35,336 bases of DNA from Chromera velia (Eukaryota > Sar > Chromeraceae). The DNA is taken from assembly GCA_018398765.1 (NCBI GenBank), contig JAHBMJ010001527.1, positions 15,001 through 50,336 on the forward strand, read 5' to 3'. Below are positions 23,501 to 32,769 of the stretch, piece after piece. The translations under genes and the position numbers were made by a program. Under the pieces are notes generated by a model. That model saw only the letters and a list, made by a program, of their open reading frames with translations, ran no database searches and was not told where the DNA came from. Every line of letters starts with the position of its first letter. Positions within the stretch are counted from its first letter, which is position 1.

Positions 23501-25529
23501 TGTCCTTCCCCTGCAATCAGGCAGGCAGGAGGATGACAGGACAAGTGAACCAGCACGAACGTTCCTTCATTCTGCTGCCTGGAGATGGGAAGTGAAGAAT
23601 GGTGTGCACAGATAGGACAGCACAGGACAGGACAGAGCATGGTTGAATGTCTCACTTGTCAAAGCAAAAACGTGCCTGCCAGAGAGTCTTCGTACGAGGA
23701 GATAGGGAGAGTACCAACGCACACAAGCAGCAAGGACAGGGTGTATCGATCTGACAGACTTACCGGCTGACTCACTGAATCAACGAGCCCTATGAAAAAG
23801 GAAGGAGGCACAGAGGCGGGCTGAGAGAGAAAGCAACACAGGCAGGGAGGGACACACTGAGAAGGACAAAAAAAAAGCAGACATGCAGACCTGTTGAGTC
23901 TTCACCTGCTTCGCGGGAGCAGCCGCAGCCGACGCAGCCGCTGCCGGACCCGTCTGCTCTGCGGGAACCCCATTGGCGACGGCAGGCGGGGCGGAGAGAC
24001 GGGAGCCCTGTCCCACCGCAGGTGCGTGGGCAGGTCGGTGCTGGTGTGGGTGCGCATGGTTGTGGTAGGGGAAGTGCCGGGACCCAGACCCAGACCCTGA
24101 CTGTGCACCTGCCCGGGGTCCCTGCTGGTGGGACTCGGGGAGATCCCCCCCACGGAAAACGGTGACTGCTTGTGGAGGGGCAAATGGTGGAATTCCGTGG
24201 TTTTGGTGCGCATGTCCGTTTGCGTGGAGGTGCAACGGGGGGTGTTGCATGCGCATCGGTGGCTGCTGTGGGTACGTTTGCGTTCCCACATGAGGGGGCG
24301 GATGAAAGGGGGGTTGATGGAAGTTGTGCGGTGGGTTGGGGGCCAGAGGGAGTTTTGGAGGCTCTGTGGGAGGGTGGGAGTCTGCTGGAACATTCGTGCT
24401 CTGGGCATGGTTATTGTCTTGCAGATGATCAGGAGGGAGGGGGGCAGGGTCAACCACGGGAGGCTGAAGGGGAAAAGAAAGTTTGAGGCCGTCCACTGAG
24501 TGGGGTATTTTGGGAGGGTTGAACTGAGAGCTCCACTGGGCTCTTGAGAGTCTGTCCGTTTCTGTGGGGATGTTCTCTGGAAGAATCGCATAGAACATCC
24601 CCCCGTCAGAGCCGTCCATCGCCCCCCCATTTCCCCTGCTGGAATCGTCCAAGTCGTCGTCTGGCCCCGGAAGGCGGATGTTCTCTGCCAGACCCTCCAG
24701 TTGAAGGAACGTGTGGCCTGAAGGCTTGTGCCACAGACAGAGCTGCTCCATGAACTCTCGTCGATAGGCTTCAGGAATCAGGGGACCTTCCTGCATGCAT
24801 GCAAACGTACAGACAGACACGAAGACATGCAGAGGGAGGGCCATGCAGGAGGATCCAGGGTATGTAGAAGTGAGAAAAGACAAGAAGCTGAAGGACATTC
24901 ATTCATTGCGAAAGAAAACTGCACGAAAAGGAAAGGAAAGGAAAGGACAAAAAAAATCAAATCAACGCCCCGTCTCCCTTCTCTGCCGACTTTCGCAAGC
25001 ACCCGAAGATGGGACACATGGGGGTGGATTGCTTACTGTTACCCTTTGCTATTGCCTGACCTTGATGCGATTGACGATCTTCCGCACAGCATCTCTGCAG
25101 ACAGGCGTAGACGGGTAAAAGAAAAAAATAAATCCAGCAGAAGGCCGGATAATCGGCAATCAAATCACGTGATCATACGGTAAAGACCAAACAGGTGGCG
25201 TGCAAATACGGAAACGGAAGGAGAACGGAAGAATAGATAAAATTTCCGTGGGCAACAGCAAAAACCCTTTTACATTCCCCCCTTCTGCCTTCTGCAACCA
25301 TTTACTAAAACTCTCACCCCTATCCCCAACCTGTTGTATTAATATGTTCCTCTGTCTCCTCACCTGTTGACCACAGCCGCTGCCGCCTTTGCCTTCTGCA
25401 CGAGTGAATCCTCCAGCGGGTGCGCAGGACGAAGGCAGAAGTACGGCACGGGAGCTGCCTTGGAGGGATGCAGCCAGGGATGCTTCAGGGCATCTTCCAC
25501 GGACCTGCAAGCACACTCACGCACCCACA

Positions 25530-25583
<54 letters not shown>

Positions 25584-26467
25584 CCTAACACAAACACCCA
25601 CACACGCATTCTCTCTGTCAACAAAATTGCTATCACCGTAGATAACCTCACCTGCATGTGCCAACAGACGGACGGACAATTCCTGTTCCTACAACAAAGC
25701 GTAAGCACTGCCTGGGACACACCCAACAAGGCATTGGGGGAAAATGACTAAGGAGGACAGCTCTTAACCCAAATCATGAACAGAATTTCCTCTCGGCATG
25801 TAGGTACGGGGATTCCGAGCAAAAGCACGAGAAACGGAATGCATGCGAAAGAACAAGAAGAAGAAGAAGAAGAAGTAAACTTGACTGACTCACATTCTGT
25901 CTTGAGGTCTCAGGCTCATCAACCTGAGAATGAAGTCCATCGACTCGTCTGTCCAGTCCTTTGCGAGTTCATTTCTCTCCATAAGGTCCCCTAGAGATTC
26001 GGGAGTCGCCTCCTTGAACAACTCGAACCTCCAGTCCTCGTCCCTCTCGTCACAGGACTGCATCCACACAATCGATCGATCCATCGAGAATTTAGCATCA
26101 CACATTCCAGGGGGGGCACACAACCAGACCCACAAATATCAAAACCCGAAACAATCTATGTTTCCACTTCTCAAGCCTGACGCTTCTCGTCGGGCCGGAC
26201 AACTGACACCGTTTTCGTTCAAAAAGAAACCCCTCTTTGCTTTTTCGTTACGCAACAAACCGCTGCCCTTCCTCACTGCACAAAGAGAGATCACTGCATC
26301 GATCCACACGCGCCATTCATTCTTGCTGATCATGCCTGAAGACGGTTCAGACCTCTCCTCACGCTCGATCTCTCTGACACCCCCACGTACAAGAACACAC
26401 TCAAAGCTGCAAGAAGGACAGGCACCCGGACCAGTCAGGTATGTACGAACGCGCACAGACGCAGACA

Positions 26468-26518
<51 letters not shown>

Positions 26519-27339
26519 GCTCTCTGTCACCAACCCCAATGATTTGTCGTGCAAAGAGAAGGTAATAGGCGGCCCAGCCGAGGTCCCAGCAGTCGACCTT
26601 GGTGGCCAGGTACGGCGACTGAGTGAAGGCCTCGGGGGGACGGAACTTTTTCCCGATGCACCCTCTGTAGGGCACAGGGAGCTCTCGACCCCTGCTGTCC
26701 CTCTTGAACAAAATTGCCTGCAAAGAAGCAAAAGGAATTAACGGAATGGAGGAATACGTCAACAAACTCCCCTTTCTGGATGAGGAAAGTTGAGATGTCC
26801 AGTGCTTCTATGTGAGACGAAAAGCATCGACTTCGGTGGCATCTGAGGTCGACACACAAATAAGAAGCACGAAAGTACTCTCTCGCGCACAAAGTCTATC
26901 TCTGACCACCGCCCACCCGTCTCTCTTTCACTCTGTCGCAGACACAGACATGGCTATCCATGTCTTCTTTTTTCTATTTTCTCTCTCTTTCACATCCCAA
27001 ACAAACAATCGAGGAGCCCATACAAACGCAGAGACAGCGTGGAAGGTGGGGCATATGTTCTTTTCTTTGGACCACTATCTCGCTCTGTTCACTTCCATGG
27101 CCGTCCGACCACACAGCGACAGGCAGACAGAGAGAGAGATAGACGGACCTGTCCTGGGTCGCACACCTTGACCGAAAAGTACTCTGGGACCTCTTTTTTA
27201 TTCTGTTCGTTCTCCTTATCCCCTATGGAGGAGTCCCCCTTTCCATTTCCGTTTCCGTTGGCAATTGCACCCTCATCCGTATCTGCCTTCTTCCGAAACA
27301 AGAGACAGTTCTCCAAGGAGAAATCCTGCATTGCAAAAC

Positions 27340-27377
<38 letters not shown>

Positions 27378-27388
27378 AGAGAGAGACA

Positions 27389-27439
<51 letters not shown>

Positions 27440-29542
27440 ACACACACACACATGAGCAGCCTTATTGAGGACCGCGAGGAAAGTCCGGAGGATCGGAAAT
27501 TAATGAAAGAAAAGCACACGAAGGGCCATCCCTTCTCGTGACCATCCCTGCGAGGAGTCTGTAACTTCTTGTTTCTCCGGCCTCTCTCCTCTTCTCCTCG
27601 CGGTTTGTGCTCTTCACCGTCTTGCCAGAATCGTGCTTCCACGACAATCCTTTTGAGCACTTTTCTTTGACGCAATCGCCTCCTGCACACATACTTTGAC
27701 TCATTTCATGAAAACAGCGTGAAGACACCCACTTCAGGTTTTGATTTTCCTTCTCCAGTCCACCCAACCCATCCCCTTACTTCCTCTCCTCCCCCACCAA
27801 CCTCGACGGTGGCACTCAAAGAGAGCTTCTGTGGCCTGACGGATGTAGAACCTCGCTTGGGGCTCCGGCATGCCGTCGGGGAACAGCTTCAGCTGCAGAG
27901 AGAAACAGGAAGCGGGGGGGGGTTCATTGAGAGCATAAAAGGAAAGACTTCACGACACGCAATGCCGTAGAAAGCACAGACAGAAAGAGGGAGCTTTGGT
28001 TGGTGATGGATCGGCTTTCATGAAGCACTAGAGAAAGTGCATCACCTGGTGTGCAGGACACCGTGCAAAGTCGCGTAGAACAGATCCAATGGGAACAGAA
28101 GCGCAGTTGTTGTCTCTTTTTGTTCGCGCTCGCGGAAAGCCTCACAGACGGAAACTCAAACTCCGCTCCCGACCGACGGACCAATTCCAGGAGGTCCTCT
28201 CCAGGAGCGAAATCAGAGACGACGTAATGGAAATGGGGGTCATGGAAGACCTCTCTCGGGGTCGTCAGGTGGTCCCTCGCTGAGGCCGTCAGGGGGGCAA
28301 AGAAAACCTCTGCAAGGGGCGTCTCCGGCAGGTCTGCATGCATGCAGTCAACACACGCACCGACAAGTTGAACGCACTTCTGATTGTGGGTGCACCTGCT
28401 TTGACAGCAGAAAATAAACAGATGCACTCTCAATCAGTCAGGCGCAGAAGCAAAGGGCCGAACAGACATCCAAGGAACCGTCTTCTTCCCGTCGCCTCCG
28501 CTTGTCCAGTTACCAACTCAAGAAAGTTCAGAAACCCGCAGTACATTTTTCAAAATGTTGCTGAATAACATCACCAAATCAATCAACCATGCATGCCTTG
28601 AGCAGAGAAGCAGAAAAAAAGCTCAAAAGGAGCAGAATGGTAAATCAGGAGCCCAAAAACTGGTGATACATTTCTGTCCTACGAAGAAAGAGAAAGAGAA
28701 AGATCAGGGGTCACTCACCCAGTTCCTTTTGTCTTTCGGCAATTTGCTCCTGCGAGAAGGAAGGAAAGAAAGTGCAGAGAGAGGACGATTAACAAAAGGT
28801 TGCACCGGGACAGGAACCTGGCTGAAGCTTCCAGTCCAGCAGAACAGAAGCGAAAAAAGAGAACAGTGCCCGATCTACTGTTTTATTTTTTGCCCGTCTA
28901 TTTTCAGAAATCCTTTGCACCCACTTGGTTTCTGTGCTTGCCTTGCTACACCCTCGCTCTTGAACACTGGCGTCAGGAGTGACATGTCAGAGCAGGGAGG
29001 GGGTCTGTTATTTCGCACTCGTGGAGAGGAGAGACACCTGTGGTGTGCTCTCTCCCCTCCCCCCCCGCGGCTGCCCTCTCCCACACCTGCCTGCCTGTCC
29101 TTCCTGGCTTCGGTTTCTTCCTCTTCAGTCTCCCTCCAAATCTCTGGACACATGGTTCTGACACAAAGGTGCGTTTACCCAGCTAGTGCATCGATCTCCG
29201 TGTACCTGTCTCCTAGCTACTTCAACGCACCTTTGAGAAAATCTTGATGGCCACTATCGTGCCTGTAGTCAGGGCCACACCCTTGTGCACCGACCCGTAC
29301 AGGCATTGCTGCAAGTCGGTGACACAAGAGGAGAGGAGAAGGGAGACTGCATCCAAAAAAAAAGGAACGCCACGCCGCTGTTGGGAAGAAGGAAAGGGGA
29401 GACGCTCTCCAGACCGAACAAGAGACAACAGAGGACAGACACACAGAGAGGCCAAGTCACTCACCTGCACTTCACAAATGAGTTGGTAGTTCTCCAAGCC
29501 ACCCTTCAGGATGTGCGGCACCTCTGCAGGTAGGTTGAGCAT
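20508..29542 (-). CDS. Pseudokinase with a long disordered tail, 12 exons
   Basis: My model is complement(join(20508..23510, 23891..24790, 25061..25094, 25364..25504, 25894..26057, 26535..26717, 27149..27339, 27802..27892, 28146..28333, 28719..28749, 29231..29308, 29465..29542)). It gives 5082 nt and 1693 residues; all introns are GT-AG and in phase. Kinase landmarks run in order. VAIK lysine is K48. The hinge-like YVVSDFAPGEDLLELV lies near 98-114. Helix E is PEPQARFYIRQATEALFECH. The catalytic loop is MQDFSLEN (159-166). CDPGQ (215-219) replaces DFG, and FRPPEAF replaces APE. VDCWDLGWAAYYLL is helix F. The fold ends with DRMSVEDALKHPWL (333-346), a CAMK-like signature. The glycine loop is Q-C-L-Y-G-S-V, keeping one glycine of three. 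An Asn/Gly/Lys/Glu-rich insert sits before the DPG (about 171-206). Residues 394-1693 are low complexity. Loss of HRD His/Arg and of the DFG Phe argues for little or no catalysis, although both aspartates and K48 remain. An alternative first exon exists at 29651-29636. Confidence 0.85.
20860..20905 (-). repeat. Poly-glutamine codon run
   Basis: A CAG/CAA run within the last exon of the pseudokinase gene encodes about eleven consecutive glutamines followed by TPQQN. Mixed CAG and CAA codons limit slippage. Poly-Q tracts often mediate loose protein-protein contacts; the effect here is unknown. Confidence 0.85.
22431..22514 (-). repeat. 42-bp in-frame tandem repeat (14 residues, two copies)
   Basis: Two head-to-tail copies with a 42-base period encode GPVGGVPQQSQTHH-type units in the last exon of the pseudokinase gene. 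The copies are nearly identical at DNA level, so the duplication is recent. The period is a multiple of three and keeps the frame open. Confidence 0.9.
25525..25583. repeat. (CA)n(GA)n microsatellite next to a splice acceptor
   Basis: It lies in the intron between exons 8 and 9 of the pseudokinase gene, ending about 20 bases upstream (in transcript sense) of the acceptor at 25505. In the transcript it reads as (UC)n(GU)n, so it may serve as part of the 3' splice signal. Confidence 0.9.
26466..26518. repeat. (CA)n(GA)n microsatellite next to a splice donor
   Basis: It lies in the intron between exons 7 and 8 of the pseudokinase gene, starting about 16 bases after the donor at 26534. In the transcript it reads (UC)n(GU)n. 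Confidence 0.9.
27342..27452. repeat. (CA)n(GA)n(CA)n microsatellite abutting a splice acceptor
   Basis: About 110 bases, directly adjoining the acceptor at 27340 of the exon that carries the altered catalytic loop. In the transcript the acceptor is (GU)n followed by GCAG, with almost no conventional pyrimidine tract. Confidence 0.92.
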
Positions 29543-30229
29543 GATCGACAAAAAAAAGGAGAAATGATAAGGAGTCAAGCAAGAAGCGAAATCTCATACA
29601 GAGAGAGACGGGTCCATTGCGAAACTCCACCGCACCTGGTTGCTCAGCCATGATGCCACCACCTCGGACACAAAGAGACCTGTGTCCCGGAAGTTCGAAG
29701 CTTGAACAGAAAATCTACCCAGATCACGTGCTTGTACGAACAGAAAAAAGTGCCAATATGGATTATGAGGCAGAGAACCCTCTAGCGCCAGACTGAACAG
29801 CCCACGCTGCGAACGCCCGTCGGGAAATCGTTTTCTACCTCACACCTGATTCAAAGAGCCAGGCAGATGAAAGGGAACAGGAAACAAGAAGCGGCAGACA
29901 TCATCAGCTATGAAGTGATCGATCCAACTTCCAGGATTTTCCGGGAAATGACATGAAAGGACTCATCGAAGTTGTGCAACTGCGGTGCTGATTGAGGTAT
30001 CTTTTTCCGTCCCGGCGCGACGGCCGGCCTGCCGGCCTTGGGCCTTGAAACCTGCGGGGCCGAGGCGCGCGCATCGGCGCGCTATAGCTCTCGCGCGAGA
30101 AAGTTTTAATTTGCGTTAATTTTTTTTGTGTCGCGCGGGGTAAAGATACGCGCAATTCGTCAGACTTAATTCGGGTGTTGTTTCAAAAAATTTCAAAGCG
30201 GCCGTCGATATACAAAGTGTTGCTCCCTT
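29543..30229. promoter_or_regulatory. Upstream region of the pseudokinase gene
   Basis: This stretch should hold the leader and promoter of the minus-strand pseudokinase gene. A possible extra first exon lies at 29651-29636 (ATGGCTGAGCAACCAG). It would splice in phase to an acceptor at 29524 and replace the MLNLPA start by MAEQP. A GC-rich palindromic tract (about 30012-30110, including GGCCGGCCTGCCGGCC and CGCGCG words) lies roughly 370-570 bases upstream. It may be promoter-associated or repeat-derived. No TATA element is convincing. Confidence 0.3.
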
Positions 30230-30237
30230 TTCCCCGG
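30230..30237. repeat. Target site duplication, left (TTCCCCGG)
   Basis: Eight bases immediately outside the left end of the hAT-like element, identical to 33691-33698 immediately outside the right end. Confidence 0.85.
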
Positions 30238-30488
30238 CAGGGCTGGTAAATATCGGCATACAACATTTTTTAGCATAGGGGTCGGGCCAATATCGGTATA
30301 TGCCGTTAAAATGCCGAACCTGGCAGCATTCACACTATATCACATAGTTTTTAGTAACCTGGGGGGGCGGAGGGACCCCCCGGACAGCCTTACACAAACC
30401 TTTTTTAACCGATTTTCACAATATAAACACATTTTAACATCCTAAAACATTCCTCTATGTATATGACACAAATTAAATCACTATCATA

Positions 30489-30584
30489 CACTGGTAGTCG
30501 TAGGATGGAACAAATCGACAAACTAGGTTAGATCCACCTCTCATATATGGGGACGCGGCATACATGAAAAAACCCTCAATCATC
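30489..30584 (-). repeat. 96-bp repeat, inverted copy of 3267-3362
   Basis: Reverse complement of 3267-3362 with about six mismatches. It is bracketed by a 16-bp direct repeat, ATCACTATCATACACT, at 30477-30492 and 30582-30597. The bracket overlaps the shared 96 bases by a few positions at each side, so it is not a clean target duplication. Confidence 0.85.
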
Positions 30585-31184
30585 ACTATCATACACTATC
30601 ACTATGTTACACACCTTATATATTTTTTAAAATTTTAACTTGATATAACTAAAAAAAATATTATTTTATTTTCACTAGGATGTTCATTTCTCATATATAA
30701 TATTTTTAGTAAATCAAAATATGGTCTAGTCATATTACATGGTTTCCCCAGTTTTGACAGACAAGTTCCTAGACACCATGCCCAGACAGTCCCCGGAGCA
30801 TGCTGTCTAAACCTTCAGAATGACTGCCTGCGCTGACCCCAGACGGCCCTGACAGGCCGCCTGGGGTCTTATGTATAACCTTCCCCAGGCGGTCCGTAAA
30901 GACCGCCTGCGGCACCCCAGGCAGTCAGGGGGTCTTTCTACATTCTCTCTATAGTATAAAAAACGTTGAAAAAAGTTTAAAAATGCCTTTATTCTAGAAT
31001 TTAGTATCTGAACGCAACTTTAAAGATTCCTTTACAATGCTTTAAATTGAATCAATAAATCAAAATTTTTATATAATTCTAGATATTATTTTATAGAAAA
31101 GAATTAAATCAAATTTTCTGAATAATTTTTCAGAGTAAATTTCCACTCTGTGATAAGTTTATAAACAATGCAAAGTTGCATGTG
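30585..31184. other. AT-rich part of the hAT-like element
   Basis: No gene. Bases 30600-30740 and 30960-31150 are AT-rich. Between them, 30770-30950 is a cluster of CCCCAGGC/GCCTGGGG and CAGGCGGTC words with strong folding potential. The part at 30790-30813 is inverted at 32745-32768. Confidence 0.5.
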
Positions 31185-32225
31185 TCACTTTTTGTTTACT
31201 TGGATTGGCACCTCCCAGACAAGCTCGAAATCTTCTGCCTCATCATAGTGGTGAGGAACACAGGCATCGATTGCCTGTCTGAATGTTCTGCGGCGGTTCT
31301 CTTCAGCTACGGCCTGTTCTTCTGTTATGTCCTCTATGTGAAACACCTCTCTCCGTTCCTCTACCTCTTCCCTCTCAGATTCTTCTTCTGCCGCATTTGC
31401 TGAAAAGGACATGCCATCAGGTAGACGCCCCATCTCCCTCTCCTTTCTGAATTGCTCTGCTTGATTCATATTTTCAGGGGGCGTAAAACGTGCCACTTCC
31501 CACTGAGAGAGGCGTGGCGCAGGCACTGACCACATGGCTTGCTCGCCCGCCGTCATTGGATCAATAGAGGAGGGATTCCACACGTGCACAAATCGCTGCA
31601 CATGTTGCGCTGTGAGCACGGTGGTTGGGAAGTACTGGAGCCAGTCCGTCAGCCCCCCCCTTCTGGACATCTCTGCAAAAAAAGCCCTCTCTGCATCGCG
31701 ATCGGCCTTCACCACTCTTTCTAGGCGATCATAGTGGGGGGCATTGCAGACGGGGGGATTGGGGGGATTGAAAAAAATGTGGGTGATGGAGGCTTCCTCT
31801 TCTGCCCAATGCAACAGCTCAACAGAGGTATCAAAAAGGGGCGTGTGCATCACCATAGTCTCCCTCATCAGCAACCCCCGTATGGCTACTTCAAATGGGG
31901 TCACGTAGTGGTCTCTTACTGCCATGACTGCCAGTGTGACGGATCGGAGAGAGGGGTTGGAGAGCAAAAGAGACAAATACTTACTTTCAAGTTCCTTCGT
32001 TTTCTTTCTGGAAGCCGTGGAGGACTGCTTCTATGTCTGTTCGGGGGCTTCGGACTCTACATCGATAATGTCGGTATCCTGATCATGACAAGGACTTGCA
32101 TTCTCTTTTCCTAGAATTGGTGCCTCACCCCCCTCCGTTTTCTGTCTCTTTGTGGGAGGCTTGCCTATAAATCCGAAGGCTTGCAACCTACTCTGCTGCA
32201 TTACAGTTAGCTGGGCAGGCAGCAA
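31185..32225 (-). pseudogene. Transposon-borne ORF with one in-frame stop
   Basis: One minus-strand frame of 347 codons runs from ATG at 32225 to TGA at 31185, broken only by TAG at 32033-32031. The N-terminus reads MQQSRLQAFGF followed by KPPTKRQKTE. QSRLQAFGF resembles a PCNA-interacting box (Q-x-x-L-x-x-F-aromatic, here not perfect), and the basic run resembles a nuclear signal. Both are common at the N-termini of eukaryotic transposases. The middle (about residues 85-260) has W/F-rich helical segments I do not recognise. A Glu/Arg-rich stretch precedes a C-terminus ending VNKK. Lying inside the hAT-like element suggests a transposase fragment or passenger gene. It may instead be a live gene using another start after the stop (ATG-like start near 31976). 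Confidence 0.55.
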
Positions 32226-32346
32226 GCGGGAAGGCCGAGTACGGAATTATTAATCAGTGCAGTCAGCAAGCGGGAAGGCCGAGTACGGAATTATCAATCA
32301 GTGCAGTCAGTAAACGGGAAGGCCAAGTGCAGAATCAATCAGTGAG
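32221..32346. repeat. 44-bp tandem repeat, about three copies
   Basis: Copies at 32221-32264, 32265-32308 and a diverged third from 32309. The core is AGCAAGCGGGAAGGCCGAGT followed by an AATTAT and AATCAGTGCAGTC part. It overlaps the first codons of the minus-strand ORF and extends just upstream of it, so it could act as promoter or transposase-binding repeats. Copies are adjacent without spacers, so it is not a CRISPR array. Confidence 0.9.
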
Positions 32347-32602
32347 TTAATCAATGGATGTACAATGATGTGCATCTCCAGTGATAAGAGTGAGAAGAGA
32401 CGAAAGTTGAAAGTAACCGTCAATTTAATGTGTATCTACTAGTATCTATCGCTGATCGCGACCGCCGAATAAAAAGTTGTTGCCGGTCTGCATGACCCGG
32501 TTGGACCTTTGATATGCGGCATGCACATATAGATCGCGAGGTCGCGTCGGCGCGTCCCTCGCGCGAACCCGGTCGAGCACGTACACCGTGGTTCGTGACG
32601 AT

Positions 32603-32629
32603 AAGGTCGGTGCCTTCGGCACCGACCTT
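32603..32629. repeat. Perfect 12-bp hairpin with TTC loop
   Basis: AAGGTCGGTGCC, a TTC loop, then GGCACCGACCTT. Two more hairpins with the same loop lie nearby, at 33521-33537 (7-bp stem) and 33575-33595 (9-bp stem), all inside the hAT-like element. They could be transposase or replication structures, or stabilising RNA stems. Confidence 0.85.
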
Positions 32630-32769
32630 TGCCCCAAGCAACTCGAAGCCCCAGGCAGCTCTATATAAACTTAGGTAAAACTACCTGGGGTCGCCCTGGC
32701 GGGCTGCCTGCGGCGTGCCTGGGGTACCCCAGGCGCCCCAGACAGGTTTAGACAGCATGCCCCGGAGAG

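Larger units (their letters stand above)
30790..32768. repeat. Internal inverted repeat pair (24 bp), possible nested element
   Basis: Bases 30790-30813 (TCCCCGGAGCATGCTG then TCTAAACC) match the reverse complement of 32745-32768 at 22 of 24 positions. CCTGGGGT/ACCCCAGG words follow on the inner side of both copies. The pair brackets the minus-strand ORF and could be the ends of a second, nested element or extended subterminal repeats. I see no clear target duplication. Confidence 0.5.

Noticed and set aside
27039-27468. Frames across the CA/GA tract at 27342-27452
   Set aside because: The minus-strand part up to 27339 is a real kinase exon. The rest is intronic microsatellite.
30477-30597. 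16-bp direct repeats as target duplication of a 90-bp insertion
   Set aside because: The sequence shared with 3267-3362 overlaps the inner edges of the repeats, so the boundaries do not fit a clean insertion.
32221-32346. CRISPR array
   Set aside because: The 44-bp units are directly adjacent without unique spacers, in a eukaryotic transposon.
32440-32600. tRNA-like fold
   Set aside because: Some paired segments but no proper anticodon arm or T-loop with the invariant bases.
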